A DNA stretch of 17,087 bases, taken from positions 1 to 17,087 of the forward strand of contig WAJW01000040.1 in NCBI GenBank assembly GCA_015523685.1, read 5' to 3'. The position numbers and the translations under genes were made by a program. The DNA comes from Archaeoglobaceae archaeon. Lineage in GTDB: Archaea; Halobacteriota; Archaeoglobi; Archaeoglobales; JdFR-42. Each line of letters begins with the position of its first letter. The stretch's first letter is position 1. Shown in pieces: positions 7,121-14,097 of the stretch. The notes under the pieces are model-generated. The model was given only the letters and a program-made list of their open reading frames with translations, was not told the origin of the DNA and made no database searches.

Positions 7121-7776
7121 TCGCTCCCTCCAGCATGTTTCAGGTATTCTTTCAGTAATCTGGGGAATTTATGAGCCTCCACAAACCTCAGCCCCATCTT
7201 TTCAGCCCATCTTTTAATTCCGAGATCAGAGGCAACGACCCCGGCTTCAAGCTCCTTGGCCAGCAGAAGCACATCTATGTCCGGAGCACTGTCCAGTATT
7301 CCGTGCCTGAGAGTTGTCCGATATTTCTCCCTGAATTTTCCAACCACCTTCCCTATTTCATCCTGAACTTCCTCCCTGCTCACGTCTTTAAGTTTTCGAG
7401 ACACAATTGACGCCTCCCAGATTGCTTCTTCCGCAACCCTCCTTCCTTTGTTTATTTTCTCTCTCATGTGATCTATGTATTCGAAGAATATTGCTGCGGG
7501 GATCTTCACCTCATATCTGTTGGGGGTCTTCTTAACAAGCCACGTATCCACCTTGACGAGAACATCCTTTTCACATTCATACCTCTTTATAAAATCCACA
7601 ACCTCGTTGTAGATGGTCGGGTAGGGTATATAACAGCTGATGTCAAGTGTGAGCCTTGCATCTGCAATCAGATTCAGGATCTCATTGATTGAAGAACAGA
7701 GACTCTCATATCCCTCTATCTTTCTGATCTCAACATCGGTGAGTGCGGTGGTGTCAATAACGAATCTCTGCCTCAT
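7117..7776 (-). CDS. HARP-type RNA-free ribonuclease P (formerly RNA ligase partner / UPF0278)
   Basis: HARP proteins (homologs of Aquifex RNase P) are PIN-like metallonucleases that remove 5' leaders from pre-tRNA without an RNA subunit. In archaea they have been reported beside the ordinary RNA-based RNase P and to be dispensable where tested. The 219-residue protein starts MRQRFVIDTTALTD, with Asp8 as the first PIN aspartate. Its C-terminal metal cluster is GILDSAPDIDVLLLAKE followed by VVASDLG, giving Asp162, Asp166, Asp168 and Asp184. From memory this spacing (4, 2, 16) matches the essential aspartates of the Aquifex enzyme. A helical insertion (about 70-155) separates the two halves, as in HARPs. 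The ATG at 7776 follows GGAGAGTGAT. The gene starts 3 nt after the nucleotidyltransferase stop and overlaps hisS by 4 nt. No RNA ligase gene lies next to it here. Confidence 0.88.
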   Translation of the reverse strand: MRQRFVIDTTALTDVEIRKIEGYESLCSSINEILNLIADARLTLDISCYIPYPTIYNEVVDFIKRYECEKDVLVKVDTWLVKKTPNRYEVKIPAAIFFEYIDHMREKINKGRRVAEEAIWEASIVSRKLKDVSREEVQDEIGKVVGKFREKYRTTLRHGILDSAPDIDVLLLAKELEAGVVASDLGIKRWAEKMGLRFVEAHKFPRLLKEYLKHAGGSE

Positions 7777-7779
7777 TCA

Positions 7780-8781
7780 TCACTCTCCTCTCTGAATTTT
7801 GGCATGTCCTCCCACGATGGATTTTCTAAGTTCAAGATTCCGGATCTCGCACTTCTCATCAATTATGCTTCTCCACATGGTTGAATTCCTGATTATCGTT
7901 CCACGGAACACCACGCACTCGCTCACATCTGAATTTTCAATAAAGCATTCCCTGTCCACGTATGCATAGGGCCCGATGATCGATCTCCCCCTTATGGAGG
8001 TGTTATCCTCGATAACACATGGGGGGATTATCCTGACGTAGTCATCTATTTCCGCTTCAGGGGATATATGGTGTTCCATGAATATTCTGATTGATTCAAG
8101 GTATGTATCGGGGTTACCGACATCATACCAATCTCCATCCACCCTGAATCCGTATACCTCTGTTCTTCCGATCATCCAGGAGATGAGGGAGCCGAGATTA
8201 TCAGCATGATTGTTTTCCCTGACATACTCCTTAATGAGCTCAAAATCTTTTCCCGGGATCACGTAGATGCCTATTCCCACAAGAGAGGTTTTAGGCCTTT
8301 CGGGTTTCTCAACCATTCTCGTGATTCTTCCATCATCGCCCATCTCAACCTCGCTGTACCTCATGACAAGTTCGGGATTGCCAAGGTCGTAGACCGCCAT
8401 AGTCAGGGCTTTTGTTTTCCTGAATTTTTCAATAATCGGTTCAAGGGAAAATGAAAACAGGTTGTCTCCTGCAATGAGGAATACATCCTCATTTATGCTT
8501 TTTATATGTTCAGAAAGCGCTCTCACAGCTCCGAGCTTCTCCTCCTCAGATGTGGTATCCTCAACAACAAGTTCCACATCCTTTTCCCTGCTCCACTCTC
8601 TAAAATCCTCCTCAAATCTCTTGTTTGTTGATACAACTATATCAACTCCGAGTGGTTCAAGTTTTTCAATTATGAAATCTATTATTCTTTTCCTCCCCAC
8701 AGGTAACAGGGGTTTTGGCTTGGTTTTTGTTATTGGCCACAGCCTTGTTGCATATCCACCCGCAAGTATAACTGCTTTCAT
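7780..8781 (-). CDS. Sugar-1-phosphate nucleotidyltransferase with left-handed beta-helix tail
   Basis: This family joins an NTP (UTP, dTTP or GTP) to a sugar-1-phosphate to make activated sugars for glycans. The 333-residue protein has the signature LAGGYATRLWPITKTKPKPL (6-25), the metal-binding IAGDN (103-107, Asp106), MVEKPERP (156-163) and WYDVGNPDTY (218-227, Asp220). A C-terminal run of hexapeptide-like turns (about 240-330, for example IEDNTSIRGRSIIGPYAYVD) predicts a left-handed beta-helix. Sugar and nucleotide specificity cannot be fixed. Glucose-1-phosphate thymidylyl- or uridylyltransferase is most likely, and a GlmU-like acetyltransferase activity cannot be excluded. GGTGGGG precedes the ATG. 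It is the first gene of the operon with the HARP and hisS genes and is divergent from lhr. Confidence 0.85.
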   Translation of the reverse strand: MKAVILAGGYATRLWPITKTKPKPLLPVGRKRIIDFIIEKLEPLGVDIVVSTNKRFEEDFREWSREKDVELVVEDTTSEEEKLGAVRALSEHIKSINEDVFLIAGDNLFSFSLEPIIEKFRKTKALTMAVYDLGNPELVMRYSEVEMGDDGRITRMVEKPERPKTSLVGIGIYVIPGKDFELIKEYVRENNHADNLGSLISWMIGRTEVYGFRVDGDWYDVGNPDTYLESIRIFMEHHISPEAEIDDYVRIIPPCVIEDNTSIRGRSIIGPYAYVDRECFIENSDVSECVVFRGTIIRNSTMWRSIIDEKCEIRNLELRKSIVGGHAKIQRGE

Positions 8782-8792
8782 TTTTCCCCACC

Positions 8793-8806
8793 CTGAACAG
8801 GTTCAG
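8793..8806. promoter_or_regulatory. Palindrome in the nucleotidyltransferase leader
   Basis: CTGAACAGGTTCAG is a perfect 6-bp dyad around a 2-bp centre, 12-25 nt upstream of the nucleotidyltransferase ATG. It sits just before the ribosome binding site. It could be an operator or a leader hairpin that affects initiation for the whole operon. Confidence 0.3.
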
Positions 8807-8819
8807 ATTGCCCCTCTTC

Positions 8820-8902
8820 AATTAAAAAATTTACCTATCTTAAATTTAATCAATTAATCGATAGTAATTTATAAAATAGGGTAGTATAGGAAAGATTATA
8901 AG
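8820..8902. promoter_or_regulatory. Divergent AT-rich promoter region (lhr and the nucleotidyltransferase operon)
   Basis: For lhr, GATTATAAG (8894-8902) lies about 28 nt before the ATG, which fits a leaderless message. On the minus strand several AT-rich boxes (near 8822-8832, 8839-8848 and 8866-8876) could serve the nucleotidyltransferase operon. I cannot choose between them. Confidence 0.4.
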
Positions 8903-8926
8903 CTGTGTGCGAAAGAATTTTCTGGA

Positions 8927-11524
8927 ATGGCGGTTATCAGGGGCAAGGAATACGGTGAAGAGGAAGTTTACAACCATCTTGATGATCTCATACGAAGATG
9001 GTTCAGGGAAAAATACGGTAGGTTTACTCCCCCCCAGAAGTACGCCATTGTTGAGACTGCACGGAAAAACAACATCCTGATAACATCTCCCACTGGAAGT
9101 GGAAAGACTCTGAGTGCATTTCTCGCTGCGATTAACAGGCTCATAATCCTTGCAAGGGAAAACAAGCTTGAAGACCGGGTTTACGTTCTTTATGTATCAC
9201 CTCTTAAAGCTCTGAATAATGATATAAAGCGAAATCTCGAACAACCTCTCAGGGAGATTTATTCTCTGGCAGAAGAAGAGGGTATCGAACTTCAGGAAAT
9301 CAGGCTTGGGGTCAGGACAGGAGATACGGACCAGAGCGAAAGGCAGAACCAGATGAAAAATCCTCCTCACATTTTTATAACAACTCCCGAGAGTCTTGCA
9401 ATTATCCTTTCAACACCAAAGTTTTCAAAGTTGCTCGAGAGAATTGATTATCTTATCATTGATGAAATCCATTCTCTTGCTGAGAATAAAAGAGGAACTC
9501 ACCTCTCTCTTTCTGTGGAAAGGCTGGAAAAACGTCAGAAGGGCAGGATGGTTCGGATTGGTCTTTCTGCAACCATCCATCCGGTTGAAGAAGTTGCAAA
9601 ATTCCTTGTGGGCTTTGATGATGACGGGAAGGAGAGGGATTGCGTCATTGCAGATGTGGCTTATGCAAAGGAAATTGAGATAAAAGTTCTCTCTCCAGTC
9701 GACGACATGATTTACACACCCTCAGAGGAAATGAGTGACAGGATGTACAGAGAGATAGCCCGTCTGATAAAACAGGCAAGAACAACCCTGATTTTCACGA
9801 ATACAAGAAGTGCAACGGAGAGGGTTGTGTACAACCTCAAAAAAAGACTCGGCGATGAGTACGTTATTGGAGCACACCATTCCTCTCTCTCAAAGCAAAC
9901 CAGGCTTGACGTTGAGGAAAAACTGAAAAAAGGGGAGATGAAGTGTGTTGTATGCTCCACATCCCTCGAACTCGGGATTGATGTGGGATACATTGATCAG
10001 GTGATTCTTCTGGGCTCTCCAAAGAGCATCTCAAGGGCCTTACAGAGGGTTGGGAGAAGCGGTCACAGGCTTCATGACAGATCGATTGGAAAAATAATTG
10101 TTCTCGATCAGGATGATCTGGTGGAATGTACAGTTCTGGCCAAGGAAGCCCTGGATAGAAACCTTGACAGAATAAGAATTCCTGAAAAACCCCTCGATGT
10201 TCTGGTACAGCACATTCTGGGAATGGCACTTGAAAAGGTCTGGAAAATCGAGGACGCGTACAGACTTATAAAGCGCTCTTATCCTTACAGGAATCTCACA
10301 ATGGAGGAGTTTTTATCTGTTCTCAGATATCTCAGCGGTCATTATTCTGAGCTTGAGAAAAAGAGGGTATATGGAAAAATCTGGCTTGATCTGGATAGTG
10401 GAGAATTCGGGAAGAGGGGAAGGATGGCCCGTCCCATATATTACCTGAATATAGGTGTGATTCCCGATGAAGTTTCGGTCAGGGTGGTTACAAAAGGGGG
10501 AAAGAGGCTGGGAAAGGTTGAGGAAGAATTTGCTGAAAGATTGATTCCGGGAGATATTTTTGTTCTCGGCGGGAAAACATACAGATTTCTCGGATCTAAA
10601 GGGATGAGAATTATTGTTGAGGAAGCGGAAGGTGAAAGACCAACCGTTCCAAGCTGGTTTTCAGAACAGTTGCCCCTGTCGTACGATCTTGGAATGAAGA
10701 TCATGGAGTTCAGAGGGAAAATGAAAGAAATGCTTGATGACGAAGAAGCTCTGCTCAGGTACCTGATCGAGGAATATCATGCTGAGAGAAAAACCGCGGA
10801 GGCGATTTATAACTATTTTTACGAGCAGGAAATGTTTTCAGAGATTCCCACCGAAAAGACCCTCCTTGTTGAGCACTTCATTGATGACAGATCAAGGCAT
10901 TCCTACGTCTTTCATGCGGTGGTGGGCAGGAGAGCCAGCAGTGCCATAGCGAGAGTTCTTGCATACAGGGCAGGGAGGATCACCGGGAGGAATGTGGGTG
11001 TTGTGATAGGCGACAATGGATTTGTACTGACTCTTTCAGAGGAGATATCCCCCCATGAAATCGCTTCAATTCTTCAGACAGATAATTTCAGAGAGGATCT
11101 GAAGCAGGCCATAGAAAAAACTGAGATACTTAAAAGAAGGTTCAGGCATGTATCTGTAAGATCTTTACTTGTCCTGAGAAATTATCTGGGCAGAGAAAAG
11201 AGTGTCTGGAGACAGCAGATGGACTCTGAAACTCTTATGGGAATAATCAAGAAACTGGATCCTGAGTTCCCTGTTTTGAGAGAGGCATACAGGGAGATAA
11301 TGGAAGACTCCATGGAAGTGGACAATGCAATGCATTACCTGGAAAAAATAGAAGAGGGAGAAACAGAATTCAGATTTGTGGATCTCCCATCTCCATCTCC
11401 CTTCTCCTTCAATCTGATAGCCCTTGGAGAATCCGATATCGTGCTCATGGAAGACAGGAAGGCTTTCATCCAGAAACTTCACGCAAGAGTTCTGGAGGCC
11501 ATTAAAAATGCTGAAAGTGGATGA
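8927..11524 (+). CDS. lhr: Lhr-family ATP-dependent helicase
   Basis: Lhr proteins are superfamily 2 helicases that translocate 3'-5' and act on DNA or RNA/DNA hybrids in repair or RNA metabolism. The 865-residue protein has a Q-like motif (RFTPPQKYAI, 32-41), Walker A SPTGSGKT (54-61), TTPE (152-155), DEIH (179-182), SAT (214-216) and motif VI QRVGRSGH (373-380). The winged-helix, barrel and helical regions of the Lhr core follow. Length suits archaeal Lhr (aLhr1/aLhr2 type). I do not see an extra Cys4 cluster. The ATG at 8927 lies about 28 nt after a TATA-like GATTATAAG. The downstream phosphoesterase gene starts inside the last 17 nt of lhr, so the two are made together. Which archaeal subgroup it belongs to is not settled here. 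Confidence 0.94.
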   Translation: MAVIRGKEYGEEEVYNHLDDLIRRWFREKYGRFTPPQKYAIVETARKNNILITSPTGSGKTLSAFLAAINRLIILARENKLEDRVYVLYVSPLKALNNDIKRNLEQPLREIYSLAEEEGIELQEIRLGVRTGDTDQSERQNQMKNPPHIFITTPESLAIILSTPKFSKLLERIDYLIIDEIHSLAENKRGTHLSLSVERLEKRQKGRMVRIGLSATIHPVEEVAKFLVGFDDDGKERDCVIADVAYAKEIEIKVLSPVDDMIYTPSEEMSDRMYREIARLIKQARTTLIFTNTRSATERVVYNLKKRLGDEYVIGAHHSSLSKQTRLDVEEKLKKGEMKCVVCSTSLELGIDVGYIDQVILLGSPKSISRALQRVGRSGHRLHDRSIGKIIVLDQDDLVECTVLAKEALDRNLDRIRIPEKPLDVLVQHILGMALEKVWKIEDAYRLIKRSYPYRNLTMEEFLSVLRYLSGHYSELEKKRVYGKIWLDLDSGEFGKRGRMARPIYYLNIGVIPDEVSVRVVTKGGKRLGKVEEEFAERLIPGDIFVLGGKTYRFLGSKGMRIIVEEAEGERPTVPSWFSEQLPLSYDLGMKIMEFRGKMKEMLDDEEALLRYLIEEYHAERKTAEAIYNYFYEQEMFSEIPTEKTLLVEHFIDDRSRHSYVFHAVVGRRASSAIARVLAYRAGRITGRNVGVVIGDNGFVLTLSEEISPHEIASILQTDNFREDLKQAIEKTEILKRRFRHVSVRSLLVLRNYLGREKSVWRQQMDSETLMGIIKKLDPEFPVLREAYREIMEDSMEVDNAMHYLEKIEEGETEFRFVDLPSPSPFSFNLIALGESDIVLMEDRKAFIQKLHARVLEAIKNAESG

Positions 11525-12209
11525 TGTTCTTTTAACACCTCAAAAGGCTATTATTCTGGAAGACAGGGCAATTATTTCCGATATACATCTTGGATTTGAG
11601 AACGTACTTCAGAATTCGGGAATCAGCATTCCTGAAGTTCAGCTTGAAGATGTAATTGAAAATCTTGAAGTGCTGATATCTCATGGCATAGAGGAATTGA
11701 TAATAAATGGTGATGTGAAGCATGAGTTCAGCCAGAACCTGCCCGGAGAGTGGAAGGATGTTGTACGTCTCCTTGAATTTCTGGATGAGAGGGTGAAGGT
11801 TTGCATAATCAGGGGTAATCACGACAACTTCCTGCCAACAATACTCAGGAAATTTCCTGGCATAAAGTTTGAGGAGATGCTGATGGTCGGGGATTATGCC
11901 ATCCTCCATGGACACAGAAATATCGAAATTAATGCGGGAAAGCTGATTCTGGGTCACGAGCACCCTTCTGTAAAATTCAGGGATAGCGTGGGTGGTGTAT
12001 ACAGGTATCCGTGTTTTCTCAGGATTGATGGGATATTCGTACTCCCTGCATTCTCTCCCTTGATGAAGGGGACAGACATGCTGACGGCAACCGGGTTTCT
12101 ATCACCTCTGCTGAAAGATTCGAGAGTTGAAGATGCAGAGGTCTATGCGATTGAGGATAAAGTCATGTATCTGGGAAAGATATCCGATCTGAAAAGACTT
12201 GGAGTTTGA
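11508..12209 (+). CDS. SbcD/Mre11-related metallophosphoesterase (COG1407-like)
   Basis: This is a calcineurin-like phosphoesterase of the archaeal SbcD-related type, whose members are thought to act on nucleic acids. The 233-residue protein shows all the metal-binding blocks: SDIHLG (Asp25, His27), INGDV (Asp69), RGNHDNF (Asn104, His105), LHGH (His134, His136) and LGHEHP (149-153). I chose the ATG at 11508 because GGAGG lies at 11494-11498 and the domain begins at once. An upstream in-frame ATG at 11424 would add 28 residues lying inside lhr that look non-homologous. The gene overlaps lhr by 17 nt. Lhr-type helicases are also linked to a phosphoesterase of this fold in some bacterial repair clusters, so a joint helicase-nuclease function is a fair inference. 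Confidence 0.88.
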   Translation: MLKVDDVLLTPQKAIILEDRAIISDIHLGFENVLQNSGISIPEVQLEDVIENLEVLISHGIEELIINGDVKHEFSQNLPGEWKDVVRLLEFLDERVKVCIIRGNHDNFLPTILRKFPGIKFEEMLMVGDYAILHGHRNIEINAGKLILGHEHPSVKFRDSVGGVYRYPCFLRIDGIFVLPAFSPLMKGTDMLTATGFLSPLLKDSRVEDAEVYAIEDKVMYLGKISDLKRLGV

Positions 12210-12385
12210 TCAGCCTTCAGAACGAAACATTTTCTGACCATGTAATTAGATGATCCGCCTTTGCTGGTTGAATTGAGGTAAAATTGCAGAAATTCTCAGA
12301 AGAGTTATGGAAATTTTCAATTAATATGTAGTTGAATTGAAGATTATCACAAAAGTTATATATGATAAACATGGTATTATCTAAC
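12210..12385. other. Intergenic region with repeated GTTGAATTGA and promoter of the short Cys-rich gene
   Basis: GTTGAATTGA occurs at 12267-12276 and again at 12331-12340. TTCAATT (12316-12322) and AATTGAA (12335-12341) form an inverted pair just upstream of a TATA-like GTTATATATG (12355-12364). That box is centred 26 nt before the ATG at 12386. The repeats may be operator elements, though AT-rich sequence makes chance matches common. Confidence 0.35.
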
Positions 12386-12526
12386 ATGGAAGACGGTCTT
12401 ATATGCAGGGTATGTGGAATGGAACTTTATTTTTCAGAAACAGAACACTCATATCTCTGTTACTGTGCAGAGGAAATTCATGATAGAGATGAAAAGAATC
12501 ATACCGGGATCCCTATCTTTCATTAA
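12386..12526 (+). CDS. Short Cys-rich protein (46 residues), possibly metal-binding
   Basis: I do not recognise a defined family. The peptide starts MEDGLICRVCGMELYFSE and has Cys7-x2-Cys10 followed by Cys25-x-Cys27 after a Tyr-Leu. His21, His32 and His39 add further possible ligands. The CxxCGM start and the later Cys pair resemble TRASH/YHS-type or zinc-ribbon metal sites, but the second half is short and the usual second CxxxC is absent. Its support is positional. The ATG lies 26 nt after the centre of a TATA-like GTTATATATG, the same spacing as nikR, lhr and arsR in this window. It stands alone after the lhr operon, and its stop codon converges with a purine-rich, broken minus-strand reading frame. 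Confidence 0.5.
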   Translation: MEDGLICRVCGMELYFSETEHSYLCYCAEEIHDRDEKNHTGIPIFH

Positions 12527-12856
12527 ATGTCCCTTTTTTCCACGTTCCTTTTCAGCAGGTAACCACTTTCAGGTTTCAGAGGGAAGTATATGTTCTGCCA
12601 TACCCTGATAATTTCATCCCGTGATTTCCACATTCAGAAAAATTCTTTCGGTTCAATAACCTCCCTGTCTTCAAAATGCCTGTGTTCAATCTTCAAATAT
12701 CCCCTGCCAGAAAATCAGTGCTGGTGTTCTGTATCCTTTACAAAATCGGCTGCATGATGATCAAATCGTTTAATCACTGTAAACATACCCTTCCGGGTTG
12801 TGCATGTAACATGCCCTTTATCCAGACCCCTGACAGGTTATTTTCTGATTCTCCAT
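12523..12856 (-). pseudogene. Possible decayed gene downstream of tRNA-Arg
   Basis: On the minus strand one frame reads 40 codons (ending at TGA 12715-12717), then 26 codons (ending at TGA 12634-12636), then 36 codons to TAA at 12523-12525. The peptides look protein-like and charged, for example YLKIEHRHFEDREVIEPKEFF, MWKSRDEIIRVWQNIYFP and KPESGYLLKRN. Before this, an ATG at 12856 begins MENQKITCQGSG in another frame. A frameshift plus two stops would join them. The minus strand is purine-rich here, as are real genes of this genome. Stop frequency is not clearly below chance, so this is only a suggestion. No family recognised. Confidence 0.25.
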
Positions 12857-12883
12857 CTGTGAAGGCATTTATTTTTTATGGGA

Positions 12884-12955
12884 TGCCCCAGCCGGGACTT
12901 GAACCCGGGTCGTGGGCTCCGCAGGCCCACAGGATATCCGCTACCCTACTGGGGC
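12884..12955 (-). tRNA. tRNA-Arg (anticodon GCG)
   Basis: The minus strand folds as a full 72-nt cloverleaf. The acceptor stem GCCCCAG pairs with CTGGGGC, and the discriminator base is A. The D-arm contains A14, G15, the G18-G19 pair and A20, an arginine identity base. The anticodon stem TGGGC/GCCCA closes the loop CTGCGGA, so the anticodon is GCG (12920-12922), reading CGC and CGU as arginine. The T-arm is CCGGG, loop TTCAAGT, CCCGG. There is no intron and no encoded CCA, so the CCA must be added after transcription. A TATA-like ACTTAAAGG lies at 12986-12994, about 35 nt upstream. Confidence 0.96.
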
Positions 12956-12985
12956 TTACCACTCATGAATGACGATTCCGGTTAA

Positions 12986-12994
12986 CCTTTAAGT
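12986..12994 (-). promoter_or_regulatory. TATA box for tRNA-Arg
   Basis: Minus-strand ACTTAAAGG would start transcription near 12964, about 9 nt before the mature tRNA 5' end. That leaves a short leader for RNase P to remove. Confidence 0.4.
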
Positions 12995-13130
12995 TTTTTT
13001 GCCTCCCGTGAACCTGATGGGAATTTATTGGTGTTCTGTGTTTCCAGAATCTGAATAACCTCTATGGCCAGAAACAGAATCTTAAAATCCATTTTCAACA
13101 GAACTTTTTAAATTTCACCTGCAAAAGCCA

Positions 13131-13431
13131 CTATAATCGCACTTTTTTATCCATTCCAGTCTCCAAATTCGGATCCGGGGAGTTGATCAAACCATAGCAT
13201 CTCAATTTTCTTGCTTCTTCAGGTTTTCCAGCTCGATGTGATTCAGCTTTCTAATTCAAGTTAAAGCTTTTTGAGTTTTTTTCGTTTTTAACCATTTTTC
13301 GGCATCTCACCTGCATCGTGCTGTATTCACTCTGCATCTCTATTTGAATAATTCTCTCCTTATTGTTATCAAACCCATCCAGTATGGGTTTCACCTCTCC
13401 TTCTAACAACCTCCCTTACGTTCTCATACAT
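13131..13431 (-). pseudogene. Probable broken small gene (frameshift and internal TAG)
   Basis: A TATA-like CATAAAAC (13455-13462) lies about 28 nt before an ATG at 13431, which starts MYENVREVVRRRGE and stops after 20 codons. In the +1 frame an open stretch then reads LEGEVKPILDGFDNNKERI and STMQVRCRKMVKNEK down to a TAG at 13251-13253. The same frame continues after that TAG with KPEEARKLRCYGLINSPDP to a further TAG at 13131-13133. The peptides are charged and the codons look normal for this genome. A frameshift around GTTGTTAGAAGG would join the first two parts. I do not recognise the family. A short intact gene from GTG 13394 or TTG 13409 to 13251 is the alternative. Confidence 0.35.
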
Positions 13432-13507
13432 AGTGAGTTTTCAGGTGGGCTGAAAGTTTTATGTTCTGAAAAGCCGAACTGGTCATGGACTGTCCATCAC
13501 ATTTTGA

Positions 13508-13519
13508 AAAAATAAAAAT
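13508..13519 (+). promoter_or_regulatory. TATA box and ribosome binding site for the AN1-type gene
   Basis: AAAAATAAAAAT at 13508-13519 would start transcription near 13540. A strong GGAGGAGGT (13546-13554) follows and decides the TTG start at 13559. This gene is therefore leadered, unlike several neighbours. Confidence 0.4.
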
Positions 13520-13558
13520 ACGGGAAATGATCAGATACAGGATCTGGAGGAGGTCCGG

Positions 13559-14035
13559 TTGAATCCTGTAATCTTTTATATCTATATGCTGTGGGAATGG
13601 ATCGATACAAATGTCATATACAGGCTTTACATGGGACCGTATGGTCAGCACATCTATGGGTATCTTCCGATGGACTATGAAATTTTCAGGATATCGTTTC
13701 TCGGCATATTTTTTCTGACGGTTGGAGCGGTCTGGAGAATGGGAAGATCTGGAAGTGAGATTATGAGAGAGGTACCAGAGGATACAGGATTTTTAAAGTA
13801 TTACACTCCGGACCCCGGGACTTCGGAGATTACGGTCAGGCGGAGAAAGATCGGGAGAAAGAGAGATAAGATTTATGCTGAATGCCAGATATGTGGAGCG
13901 GAAGTCTTTCTACCTTCTAAATGTCCTTATTGCAGAAAATACTTCTGTAATGAGCATTCCGGACCGGAAAACCATACCTGCTCCAGCCCGGAGATATATT
14001 CAGAAAGATCATCCACTGCTGATATGGAAATTTGA
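13559..14035 (+). CDS. Membrane-anchored protein with C-terminal AN1-type zinc finger
   Basis: The 158-residue protein has an aromatic-rich N-terminus (1-40), one likely membrane helix at about 43-59 (FRISFLGIFFLTVGAVW), a basic linker with RRRKIGRKRDK (94-104), and a C-terminal zinc finger. The finger ligands are Cys109, Cys112, Cys122, Cys125, Cys130, His133, His139 and Cys141. This C-x2-C-x9-C-x2-C-x4-C-x2-H-x5-H-x-C order is that of AN1 fingers. AN1 fingers in eukaryotes occur in stress and ubiquitin-linked proteins. In archaea they appear on small membrane proteins, some with rhomboid domains, and their role is not established. The first membrane-like stretch (residues 1-12) may also touch the bilayer. 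The TTG start is set by GGAGGAGGT 5 nt upstream. It is a single gene, upstream of the arsR operon. Confidence 0.8.
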   Translation: MNPVIFYIYMLWEWIDTNVIYRLYMGPYGQHIYGYLPMDYEIFRISFLGIFFLTVGAVWRMGRSGSEIMREVPEDTGFLKYYTPDPGTSEITVRRRKIGRKRDKIYAECQICGAEVFLPSKCPYCRKYFCNEHSGPENHTCSSPEIYSERSSTADMEI

Positions 14036-14097
14036 GATAGGATTTTGAGAAACTTCATATTTTCAGGCTCACGATGTTCCACAATTTTTCGAAGATA

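Larger units (their letters stand above)
12995..13558. other. Gene-poor region upstream of the AN1-type gene
   Basis: I see no confident gene here. It holds a possible decayed minus-strand gene (13131-13431, separate entry). AAACCCAT (13371-13378) and ATGGGTTT (13384-13391) form an 8-bp inverted repeat inside that reading frame. ATGGAC and GTCCAT (13485-13497) form a 6-bp dyad around one base. The promoter of the AN1-type gene lies near 13508-13519. A TATA-like TTTTTAAATTTC (13104-13115) on the plus strand is followed by no plausible start codon. Confidence 0.5.

Noticed and set aside
11424..11507. A 28-residue N-terminal extension of the phosphoesterase
   Set aside because: It would lie wholly inside lhr and adds no domain. 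The ATG at 11508 has GGAGG at the right distance.
12634..12717. In-frame TGA codons as possible selenocysteine positions
   Set aside because: I see no SECIS-like hairpin, there are two TGA codons in a short frame, and selenocysteine is rare in archaea. Decay or chance is simpler.
12884..12955. tRNA-Arg as an occupied integration site
   Set aside because: I found no second copy of the tRNA 3' end and no integrase gene in the window, so there is no direct evidence of an integrated element.
12676..12972. A 98-codon plus-strand open frame
   Set aside because: It runs straight through tRNA-Arg on the opposite strand and its peptide there is only the tRNA read as codons. The minus strand also looks more gene-like here.
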